From Moraxellaceae bacterium (GTDB lineage: Bacteria; Pseudomonadota; Gammaproteobacteria; Pseudomonadales; Moraxellaceae), in NCBI GenBank assembly GCA_030680295.1, contig JAUXVU010000018.1:372001-436000 (forward strand): a stretch of 64,000 nucleotides of DNA, given 5' to 3'. The notes below the pieces were generated by a model. It was given only the letters and a program-made list of their open reading frames with translations. It had not been told where the DNA came from and ran no database searches. Both the position numbers and the translations under genes were made by a program. Positions 57,041 to 64,000 of the stretch are shown here, in pieces; position 1 is the first letter of the stretch; every line of letters begins with the position of its first letter.

Positions 57041-57781
57041 ATGGATAAATTATTGTATGTAGGCATGACTGCCGCCAAAAACACACAACTGGCGCAGGCA
57101 ACCACTGTCAATAACTTGGCGAATGCCAGTACACCTGGATTTCGCGGGGACTTCCATGTCTTGCTGTCAGCACAGGTTGAAGGACCGTATTTTGATAGCC
57201 GAGTAAATAGTGTCTCTCATGATCGTGCCAGCAACCTGCAACAAGGTCCGGTGCAATACACCGGTGGTGAATGGGATGTGGCTATTGATGGTGATGGCTG
57301 GTTAGCCGTGCAAGCAGAGGATGGCAGTGAAGCCTATAGCCGTCGCGGTGATTTACGGTTAACGGCAGAGGGCATGTTAGTCAACGGTGCCAATCAAATG
57401 GTGCTGGGTGAAAACGGCCCATTATCCATTCCTGAATATAGTCGTTTACTGATTGGTAATGACGGCACCATCTCAATAGTGCCTAAAGGTGAGGCCAGCA
57501 GCACCATGATCAGCTTAGATCGTCTGAAGTTGGTCAAGTTAGATCCAGAACAAGTCATTAAACGTGACGATGGCCTAATGGCTCAGCGTGATGGTATGAG
57601 TGGCCTGCCTGATGCATCGGTACGTGTGCGCTCAGGTTATATCGAAGGGTCCAACATCAGCGCGGTGGATTCGATGGTGAGCATGATCAATCACTCACGC
57701 ATGTATGAAATGCAAGTGAAGTTAATGCGTACTGCCGAGACGATGGCAGAAAACTCATCGCGCCTGATGCGCATGGAATAA
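57041..57781 (+). CDS. flgF: Flagellar proximal rod protein FlgF
   Basis: Rod subunit, 246 residues, with [17 protein letters not shown] in the N-terminal region and a C-terminal helix [18 protein letters not shown]. The GG in [12 protein letters not shown] marks the shared D1 domain with FlgG. FlgG follows after 25 bases. Confidence 0.95.
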   Translation: MDKLLYVGMTAAKNTQLAQATTVNNLANASTPGFRGDFHVLLSAQVEGPYFDSRVNSVSHDRASNLQQGPVQYTGGEWDVAIDGDGWLAVQAEDGSEAYSRRGDLRLTAEGMLVNGANQMVLGENGPLSIPEYSRLLIGNDGTISIVPKGEASSTMISLDRLKLVKLDPEQVIKRDDGLMAQRDGMSGLPDASVRVRSGYIEGSNISAVDSMVSMINHSRMYEMQVKLMRTAETMAENSSRLMRME

Positions 57782-57806
57782 CCCAAATAATTGCGAGGTA
57801 AACACG

Positions 57807-58592
57807 ATGAATCCATCACTTTGGGTTGCTAAAACCGGTCTTGATGCACAGCAAACCCGTTTGCAAGTGGTCAGCCATAACTTGGCCAACGCCAACACCA
57901 CGGGCTTCAAAAAAGGCCGTGCTGTGTTTGAAGATTTGCTTTATCAAAATGCCAAACAAGTGGGCGGGCAAACCAGTCAGCAAACGCGTTCTCCTACAGG
58001 CATTCATGTGGGTACGGGTGTGCGAGTGGTTGCTACCGATAAAAACTTTTCGCAAGGCACTTTGGCACAAACAGGTAATGCCTTGGATGTAGCGATTAAT
58101 GGGCGTGGCTTTTTCCAAGTGCGTACGCCTGATGGCAACTTAAATTACACCCGTGATGGCAGCCTTCAAGTAAATGAACAGGGCCAGTTAGTTACTTCTA
58201 GCGGTTACCTCATTGAGCCTGCTATCTCCGTTCCTGAAGACTCACTGGGCATCACTATTGGTGCTGATGGTGTGGTCTCGGCTAAACAGCCAGGTCAAGC
58301 AACACCGGCTCAGATTGGTCAGTTGCAGTTAGCCGACTTTATTAATGCGCGTGGTTTGGAGCCGATTGGTGAAAATCTTTATGCCGAGTCGGCTGCCAGT
58401 GGCACACCTCAAACCGGCAATCCAGGCCTAGGTGGCTTGGGTTCATTAGCTCAAGGGGCATTAGAAAGTTCTAACGTGAATGTGGTTGAAGAGCTGGTCA
58501 ATATGATCGAAACCCAGCGTGCTTACGAGATGAACTCAAAAGCGATCGCCGCAGCTGATCAGATGATGCAGTACTTAAACAACAATATTTAA
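57807..58592 (+). CDS. flgG: Flagellar distal rod protein FlgG
   Basis: Distal rod subunit, 261 residues, the usual length. [20 protein letters not shown] and the C-terminal [15 protein letters not shown] are characteristic. Rod length in pseudomonads is set by FlgG. Next gene flgH starts 15 bases downstream. Confidence 0.97.
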   Translation: MNPSLWVAKTGLDAQQTRLQVVSHNLANANTTGFKKGRAVFEDLLYQNAKQVGGQTSQQTRSPTGIHVGTGVRVVATDKNFSQGTLAQTGNALDVAINGRGFFQVRTPDGNLNYTRDGSLQVNEQGQLVTSSGYLIEPAISVPEDSLGITIGADGVVSAKQPGQATPAQIGQLQLADFINARGLEPIGENLYAESAASGTPQTGNPGLGGLGSLAQGALESSNVNVVEELVNMIETQRAYEMNSKAIAAADQMMQYLNNNI

Positions 58593-58607
58593 GCGGAGCT
58601 AGTCGTC

Positions 58608-59273
58608 ATGACAGTCATCAGTAAACAAAGCGCAGTGGTGGTCATGGCATTAGTTTTAAGTGCCTGCCAAGCACCGATGGCGCGCCATGCACAACAAGAC
58701 TGGGCACCAACGCCGCCTCCCATGCCACAACCTGCGTTAGCTCAGCCCGGGGCTATTTTTCAGGCAGGTCATAGTCGCAATTGGTTTTTAGACCAACGTG
58801 CGCGTCAAGTGGGTGACACCGTGTCCGTGATTTTGATGGAGCGTACCGATGCCTCCAAACAAGCCGGTACCAATACCAGCAAAGGCAGTAGCGTCAGTGT
58901 TCCGATTGGCACCTTGTTGGGCAGTGAACTACCGATTGATACCAGCATTAGTGGCAGCACCAAATTTGACGGCAAAGGCTCAAGCAGTCAAAGCAACCGC
59001 TTAACCGGCAGCATTACGGTGACTGTGTCGGAAGTGTTAGCCAACGGCAACCTAAAAGTACGTGGCGAAAAATGGGTCACCATTAATCAGGGCGAAGAAT
59101 TTATTCGCTTAGCTGGCACGATTCGTGCTGAAGACATTAATGGAGACAACTCAATTCCGTCCTTCAAAGTGGCGGATGCTCGAATAATTTACAGCGGCAA
59201 AGGGGCAGTAGCGGATTCCAACAAAATGGGTTGGTTAACTCGCTTCTTTAATTCTGGCTTCTGGCCGCTGTAG
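58608..59273 (+). CDS. flgH: Flagellar L-ring lipoprotein FlgH
   Basis: L-ring protein in the outer membrane, 221 residues. The lipobox LSAC in [10 protein letters not shown] gives lipidation at C20. The C-terminal half has [20 protein letters not shown] and ADARIIYSG, family blocks. Normal length. Confidence 0.96.
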   Translation: MTVISKQSAVVVMALVLSACQAPMARHAQQDWAPTPPPMPQPALAQPGAIFQAGHSRNWFLDQRARQVGDTVSVILMERTDASKQAGTNTSKGSSVSVPIGTLLGSELPIDTSISGSTKFDGKGSSSQSNRLTGSITVTVSEVLANGNLKVRGEKWVTINQGEEFIRLAGTIRAEDINGDNSIPSFKVADARIIYSGKGAVADSNKMGWLTRFFNSGFWPL

Positions 59274-59286
59274 TGGAGATGACGCA

Positions 59287-60393
59287 ATGTACACACGACT
59301 AATCACCGCTTTATTGCTGATGTTGCCATTGGCCTTGCCAGTGCAGGCAGCGCAACGTGTCAAAGATTTGGTCGATGTAGCTGGTGTGCGTGATAACCAA
59401 TTAATTGGTTATGGCTTAGTGGTGGGTTTGAGTGGTACTGGTGACCAAACCACTCAAGCACCCTTCACCGTGCAAAGCATTCGTAATATGTTGTCGCGCT
59501 TTGGCATTCGTGTGCCAGATGACGTTAATCCGCAGTTAAAAAACGTTGCCGCTGTCACCATTCATGCCAACTTGCCACCATTCGCCAAGCCGGGTCAGCG
59601 TATTGATATCACCGTCTCATCCATTGGTAATGCCAGCAGCTTACGTGGTGGTAGCTTGATTATGGCGCCGTTATTAGGTGCTGATGGTCAGGTCTATGCC
59701 ATGGCCCAAGGTTCAATGTTGGTAGGGGGCATGTCAGCCTCTGGCCAAGATGGATCACGAGTGACGGTTAATATTCCCAGTGCCGGCCGTATTCCCGGTG
59801 GTGCTACTGTTGAACGCGCCGCACCTAGCGAAATTGCCGGAAATGGCATGATTTTTCTTAATTTAAAGCAGTCAGACTTCACTACCGCAACGCGTTTAAC
59901 CCAAGCGATTAATAGCCAGTTTGGTGAAGAGACCGCAGTGGCTGTTGATGGAAGCAGTGTGCGTGTACTGGCGCCGCAAGATCCCAATCAACGCGTGAGC
60001 TTTTTATCACTACTTGAAAATCTAACCGTGACGCCGGGTGAGCAAAGTGCGCGCGTAGTGGTTAATTCACGTACAGGCACTATCGTGATGGGTGGCAATG
60101 TCCGCACCTTGCCAGCAGCCGTCAGTCACGGCTCGTTGATGGTGACTATTAGCGAAAATCTACAAGTGAGTCAGCCAGCGCCTTTTGGGCGTGGCGAGAC
60201 GGTGATTACACCACGTTCTGAAGTGGAAGTGACCGAGGGTGGTTCACGTATGTTTAAGCTTGATACCGGTATTACCTTAGATGAGTTAGTACGTGCCATT
60301 AATAGTGTGGGTGCGGCTCCGTCTGATCTGGTGGCGATTTTAGAGGCCTTAAGCCAAGCTGGTGCCTTACGCGCCGAGCTGATTGTGATCTAA
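59287..60393 (+). CDS. flgI: Flagellar P-ring protein FlgI
   Basis: P-ring subunit in the periplasm, 368 residues. Cleaved signal [21 protein letters not shown]; then [20 protein letters not shown] and [20 protein letters not shown], conserved in the family. Folding is helped by FlgA. Ends two bases before flgJ. Confidence 0.97.
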   Translation: MYTRLITALLLMLPLALPVQAAQRVKDLVDVAGVRDNQLIGYGLVVGLSGTGDQTTQAPFTVQSIRNMLSRFGIRVPDDVNPQLKNVAAVTIHANLPPFAKPGQRIDITVSSIGNASSLRGGSLIMAPLLGADGQVYAMAQGSMLVGGMSASGQDGSRVTVNIPSAGRIPGGATVERAAPSEIAGNGMIFLNLKQSDFTTATRLTQAINSQFGEETAVAVDGSSVRVLAPQDPNQRVSFLSLLENLTVTPGEQSARVVVNSRTGTIVMGGNVRTLPAAVSHGSLMVTISENLQVSQPAPFGRGETVITPRSEVEVTEGGSRMFKLDTGITLDELVRAINSVGAAPSDLVAILEALSQAGALRAELIVI

Positions 60394-60395
60394 CC

Positions 60396-60794
60396 ATGGA
60401 TAGCATCAAAAGCAGTAATTACCACGACTTGGGCGCCTTATCGCAGCTGCGTAATCAGGCCCATATCAAACCTGATCAAGCCATTGAAAAGGTGGCTCAG
60501 CAATTTGAATCGGTGTTTGTTCAAATGATGCTGAAGGCCATGCGCGAGACGGTGCCAGAAGGCGGTCTGTTTGGTGATGAGGCCACCAAAACCTTTGAGC
60601 AAATGTTGGATAGTCAATTATCCGTCACGTTAAGTGAGGGGGGTGGTATCGGCTTGGCACCAGTTATTGCTCGTCAATTAAAGGGTAATGCCGGCTTGGA
60701 GCAATTCGCTAAACCAAATGGTGATGCTGGTGCCGATGCATTGCAGCTGCAATTACAACAGCAACGCTCAAGTTCTTTGCCCAATGGCCGATAA
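60396..60794 (+). CDS. flgJ: FlgJ rod-binding domain protein lacking muramidase domain
   Basis: Rod cap and assembly factor, only 132 residues. The Rod-binding domain is complete (FESVFVQMMLKAMRETVPEGG and EQMLDSQLSVTLSEGGGIGLA). Gammaproteobacterial FlgJ usually has a second, peptidoglycan-hydrolase domain and 300 or more residues; here the gene ends in a glutamine-rich tail and flgK starts 25 bases later, with no remnant between. A separate hydrolase must open the wall. Nothing suggests a frameshift. Confidence 0.9.
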   Translation: MDSIKSSNYHDLGALSQLRNQAHIKPDQAIEKVAQQFESVFVQMMLKAMRETVPEGGLFGDEATKTFEQMLDSQLSVTLSEGGGIGLAPVIARQLKGNAGLEQFAKPNGDAGADALQLQLQQQRSSSLPNGR

Positions 60795-60819
60795 ACAACA
60801 CAATATTTGGGAGTAAGAC

Positions 60820-62190
60820 ATGTCCAGTATCTTAAATACTGCGTTGTCGGCCTTAAATGCCAATCAACGGGCACTTGCTACCGTTAGCAATAATATTGCC
60901 AACGTAAATACCGACGGTTATAGCCGGCAAACGGTGGATATGGCCACGCGCCAACCCAACCAGTTTGGTTTTGGTGCTATCGGCACAGGTGTTCAAATTA
61001 CGGGCATTCGACGTAGTTATGATGAGTTCGTCACCACTCAGCTACGTAATAACACGGCAGGTTTTTTTGACCAAAACACGCGTTATGAGCTCGGTAGCCA
61101 GTTAGAACGTGTGTTGGTTGATGAGGGTAATGGTATCAACAGTGCCTTCTCACGATTTTTTAATAGTTTGCAGGATGTTGCCGCGAGCCCATCTTCTTTA
61201 TCCGCTCGACAAGTGATGTTGTCACAGGCTCAAGCCTTAGCTAATCGTTTTGTTGATGCTAATGCTCAGTTTACTGAAGTGGGTAACGAGGTTGATGCAC
61301 GTATCAATGTTGCTATAAACGACATGAATGCTTTGGTTCAGCGTATTGGTGATCTCAATGAGGTGATTAGCAAGTCAGCCGGCCAGCGCCAAGGTGCGCA
61401 ACCCAATGACCTGCTAGATCAGCGCGATAGTGCAATTTTAGCGCTTTCTAAGTTGGTTAAAGTCACCACCACACAAGCCTCTGATGGCTCGATGAGTGTG
61501 TTTACTGGGTCAGGCCAGCCACTGGTATTAAGTGGGCAAATTAACACCTTAAGTTTAGACAATAACGGCCGAATTTTACTCGGTGGTGTATCAGATATTA
61601 CCGCTTCGCTTAGTGGTGGTGCGGTGGGTGGCTTGTTAGCGTTTCGTGATGGCACGCTAGCAACGGCTAAACAAGAACTGACGGAAATCGCTAAAACCAT
61701 TGCTGATCAATTTAATGCCTTGCAAGTAGGTGGTGTCGACTTAGCCGGCGCTAATGGAACGCCTTTATTTGGTTATAACGGTGATGCTGATAATTCATCC
61801 GAATTTATCTTGTCTGTGCGTATTAATGACCCCGTCAAAATTGCTGCAAGTCAAGGTGGTGGCATAGGTGACAACAGCAATATTTTAGCCATGGCAGCTT
61901 TAGAGCGAAGCGCGGTAAGCATTAATGGCAAAACCACTACCTTGGGAGATAGCTTGCGTGGATTAGTGGGCACGGTAGCTAATCAAGTGCGAGAAGCCCG
62001 CTTAGGCTCGGAAGCACAAAACTCTCTCATGCAGCAGTCCTTACTTCGCCGCGATGGTATATCGGGTGTGAATTTAGATGAAGAAGCTGCGGACTTAATG
62101 AAGTACCAGCAGGCCTATCAAGCCGCCGCACAAATGTCTGCAGTAGCCAACAGTATTTTCCAAACACTTATGGATGCCTTTAGGCGCTAA
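60820..62190 (+). CDS. flgK: Hook-filament junction protein FlgK (HAP1)
   Basis: First junction protein, 456 residues. LATVSNNIANVNTDGYSRQ at the N-terminus and EAADLMKYQQAYQAAAQMSA at the C-terminus are the coiled-coil core motifs. Exported with help of FlgN. FlgL starts 20 bases after its stop. Confidence 0.95.
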   Translation: MSSILNTALSALNANQRALATVSNNIANVNTDGYSRQTVDMATRQPNQFGFGAIGTGVQITGIRRSYDEFVTTQLRNNTAGFFDQNTRYELGSQLERVLVDEGNGINSAFSRFFNSLQDVAASPSSLSARQVMLSQAQALANRFVDANAQFTEVGNEVDARINVAINDMNALVQRIGDLNEVISKSAGQRQGAQPNDLLDQRDSAILALSKLVKVTTTQASDGSMSVFTGSGQPLVLSGQINTLSLDNNGRILLGGVSDITASLSGGAVGGLLAFRDGTLATAKQELTEIAKTIADQFNALQVGGVDLAGANGTPLFGYNGDADNSSEFILSVRINDPVKIAASQGGGIGDNSNILAMAALERSAVSINGKTTTLGDSLRGLVGTVANQVREARLGSEAQNSLMQQSLLRRDGISGVNLDEEAADLMKYQQAYQAAAQMSAVANSIFQTLMDAFRR

Positions 62191-62209
62191 CGACGAGTCG
62201 AGGTTTGCT

Positions 62210-63103
62210 ATGCGCGTATCCACCAGTCAATTAAACCGCCTTGCTTTAAATAGTATTTTGGAGCAACAAGCTAAGGCGTCACGTTCGCAGCTGGAAATTA
62301 GTTCGGGGAAAAAGATATTGACCCCCTCTGATGATCCGGTTGGCACGGTTAAATCGCTTTCAATGCAGCGTAATCTTGAGCGTTTATCGCAATTTGAGCG
62401 CAATGGCTCACTTTTGCAGGGTCGCTTAGCGCAGCAAGAATCATTGATGACTAATGGCGTCAATATTCTTCAGCGTGTTCGAGAAATCGTGGTTCAAGGC
62501 GCGAATGGTACTCAAGGTGATGAGTCTCGTCAGTTATTGGCCATAGAGGTTCGTCAACAGTTGCAGTCGATGCTGCAAGTAGCCAACACCCAAGATAGTG
62601 AAGGGCGCTTTATTTTTTCTGGTATGGACGAATCCACACCTGCAGTACCGACAACACCACCGTTTAACTTTAACGGCAGCACCAATGTTCGTGATTTACA
62701 GATTGGTCCTTCCACATTTATTAAAGATACGGTTGATGGATTCAAAGCCTTTGGTTTTGATGGCGCTCAGAATGTGTTTGATTTGTTGTCGTCGATTGCC
62801 ACTGAGCTTGAAACACCGAGCGCATCCAGCACCAATATTTCAGCCAAATTGAGTGACCTCGATAAAGCCCTTGGTGCCCTTTCGGTCGCACGAACTGAGA
62901 TAGGTGTACGCCTCACCCAAATTGATGATCAAGTGGCTTTGAGCAGTGGTGTTGTGCTTCAGCTACAAACAGCATTATCAGAAACTAAAGATGTTGATTA
63001 CGCGGAAGCTATTACGCGTTTTAACCAGCAGTTATTAGGACTGCAAGCTGCACAGCAGGCTTATAGCAAAGTGCAGGGACTCTCTTTATTTAATTATTTA
63101 TAG
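62210..63103 (+). CDS. flgL: Hook-filament junction protein FlgL (HAP3)
   Basis: Second junction protein, 297 residues, flagellin-like ends: MRVSTSQLNRLALNSILEQQ and ISSGKKILTPSDDPVGTVKS at the N-terminus, LGLQAAQQAYSKVQGLSLF at the C-terminus. The ATG at 62210 has GAGG six bases upstream; an earlier in-frame ATG inside flgK is rejected. Last gene of the flg operon. Confidence 0.94.
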   Translation: MRVSTSQLNRLALNSILEQQAKASRSQLEISSGKKILTPSDDPVGTVKSLSMQRNLERLSQFERNGSLLQGRLAQQESLMTNGVNILQRVREIVVQGANGTQGDESRQLLAIEVRQQLQSMLQVANTQDSEGRFIFSGMDESTPAVPTTPPFNFNGSTNVRDLQIGPSTFIKDTVDGFKAFGFDGAQNVFDLLSSIATELETPSASSTNISAKLSDLDKALGALSVARTEIGVRLTQIDDQVALSSGVVLQLQTALSETKDVDYAEAITRFNQQLLGLQAAQQAYSKVQGLSLFNYL

Positions 63104-63140
63104 CGTTACAACCTAACAACAAAGCATTGCATTTCATTAC

Positions 63141-63167
63141 TTAAGTTTTTTCAACAAGGACCGATAA
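63141..63167 (+). promoter_or_regulatory. Sigma-28 (FliA) promoter of flagellin gene
   Basis: -35 TTAAGTTT (7 of 8), an 11-base spacer, -10 ACCGATAA (7 of 8). It lies 77 bases before the flagellin ATG. The 140-base gap from flgL holds no gene. Confidence 0.88.
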
Positions 63168-63244
63168 ATAAAGTGTTAGCGAGATAAAGCCACTGGGGCC
63201 GATACCGCTACCAACCAAAAAATTATTCTCTCGGGAGATACACC

Positions 63245-64000
63245 ATGGCTTTAACTATTAACACCAACGTTGCGTCATTAAACGTACAACGTAACCTAAG
63301 CAGCTCAAACAATAACCTGGCAACTTCATTACAACGTCTGTCGACAGGTCTTCGTGTCAACAGCGCTAAAGATGATGCTGCTGGCTTAGCAATCAGTGAG
63401 CGCTTCACTGCACAAATCCGCGGCTTAAACCAAGGTGCACGTAATGCTGCTGATGGTATTTCGTTAGCGCAAACCGGTGAAGCAGCACTGAAAGAAGTCA
63501 CAAGCAATGTTCAGCGTATCCGTGAAATTGCAGTTCAGGCAGCTAACGGTACTAACAGTGAAAGTGATCGTGATGCACTTCAGTTAGAGATTGACGAGTT
63601 GGTGACCGAAACTCGTCGTGTCATTACCGACAGCAAGTTCAATGGTGTTGGTCTGTTTGATAGCGACGATGCGATTGAGTTCCAAGTAGGTGCTGAGTCT
63701 GCTGATGTAGCTGAAGTTAAACGTACCGATATGACCGCTGGCGATTTGGAGGCTTTTTTAGATGGAGCTGATGTGACGGGTGCAGATGGCTCTGCCGCTC
63801 AAGCCACATTAGATTTGTTTGAAGACGCTCTGACTGAAGTTAACTCTGCGCGTGCTCAGTTTGGTGCTGCTCAAAACCGTTTTGAGTCCATCATTACGAG
63901 TGCCCAAACAGCTTCAGAAAATTTGTCAGCCGCTCGTGGACGCATCATGGATGCTGATTTTGCCTCTGAAACAGCAACACTGACACGTAACCAAATCCTG
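63245..64000 (+). CDS. fliC: Flagellin (3' end outside window)
   Basis: Filament subunit; 252 codons lie in the window, open to the right edge with no stop. The N-terminal D0/D1 part (NTNVASLNVQRNLSSSNNNL, SAKDDAAGLAISERF) joins the C-terminal D1/D0 part (QFGAAQNRFESIITS, ARGRIMDADFASE) through only a short middle, so domains D2/D3 are essentially missing; full length would be roughly 270-275 residues. GGGAG precedes the ATG, and a FliA-type promoter lies upstream. Confidence 0.95.
   Translation, partial: MALTINTNVASLNVQRNLSSSNNNLATSLQRLSTGLRVNSAKDDAAGLAISERFTAQIRGLNQGARNAADGISLAQTGEAALKEVTSNVQRIREIAVQAANGTNSESDRDALQLEIDELVTETRRVITDSKFNGVGLFDSDDAIEFQVGAESADVAEVKRTDMTAGDLEAFLDGADVTGADGSAAQATLDLFEDALTEVNSARAQFGAAQNRFESIITSAQTASENLSAARGRIMDADFASETATLTRNQIL

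Noticed and set aside
60396-60830. Frameshift as the cause of the short FlgJ
   Set aside because: The 25 bases between its stop and flgK leave no room for a lost domain, and no other frame there shows muramidase motifs.
63191-63206. Second GCCGATA-like -10 box nearer to the flagellin gene
   Set aside because: No -35 element at the required 11-base spacing; the pair at 63141-63167 matches both boxes with correct spacing.
1-64000. CRISPR array, tRNA/rRNA genes, IS elements, prophage
   Set aside because: No spaced direct repeats, tRNA-like cloverleaf, transposase or integrase reading frame was seen; gaps are short and the gene order is mostly conserved core.

Overview
The window is a stretch of gammaproteobacterial chromosome with moderate GC (by eye, not counted) and short intergenic gaps. 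The best placement I can offer is a flagellated relative of the Pseudomonadales/Oceanospirillales. Three things point there: the Pseudomonas-like order leuC-leuD-leuB-asd-(asd-like)-fimV-truA-trpF-trpB-trpA-accD-folC-SPOR-cvpA-purF-metZ; a LysR gene divergent from leuC; and the order flhA-flhF-flhG-fliA followed by MotC/MotD-type stator genes. No tRNA, rRNA, IS element, prophage or CRISPR array was seen, and no stretch over about 300 bases lacks a gene.

Layout. 1-1423: end of a haem/iron ABC importer (permease cut by the left edge, then ATPase). 1487-8762: a mixed block with an iron-type alcohol dehydrogenase, an EamA transporter, a fatty-acid hydroxylase-family protein, two small genes under 60 codons (a ribbon-helix-helix-like protein and a 32-residue lysine-rich peptide), a translationally coupled sugar-lactone-oxidase-like flavoprotein and PLP protein, an unknown secreted protein and a LysR regulator. 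8871-26588: leucine, aspartate-family, tryptophan, fatty-acid, folate, purine and methionine biosynthesis, interrupted by fimV, truA and a second short FimV-like gene. 26585-30234: a MAO-like flavoprotein, a flavodoxin-like protein, a lipoprotein, a PAQR/hemolysin III membrane protein and a glutathione S-transferase.

30401-38403: chemotaxis genes in the order cheY, CheX-like, cheA, cheW, Aer-like receptor, cheR, cheD, cheB. 38515-50895: fliLMNOPQR-flhBA-flhF-flhG-fliA-motC-motD and a DUF2802-like gene, behind a near-perfect sigma-54 promoter. 50901-53968 (minus strand): flgA-flgM-flgN followed by a FliK-like protein and a free-standing FlhB C-terminal domain. 54218-63103: flgBCDEFGHIJKL behind a second sigma-54 promoter, then a compact flagellin with a sigma-28 promoter, cut by the right edge.

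The motility part reads as one regulatory cascade. Sigma-54 promoters drive fliL..., flgA... and flgB...; the fliL operon encodes FliA (sigma-28); FliA-type promoters sit before flgM (its own anti-sigma factor) and the flagellin gene. FlhF and FlhG point to polar flagella with controlled number. The flagellar genes fliC-distal parts (fliD, fliE-fliK, fleQ-like regulators) are not in the window.

Most of the window is ordinary core genome. The least ordinary items are the small ribbon-helix-helix/lysine-rich peptide pair, the CheX-like protein in a che cluster without cheZ, a CheA without a visible P2 domain, a FlgJ with no muramidase domain, a degenerate FlhF, the FliK-like/FlhX pair, and the duplicated FimV N-terminal domain.
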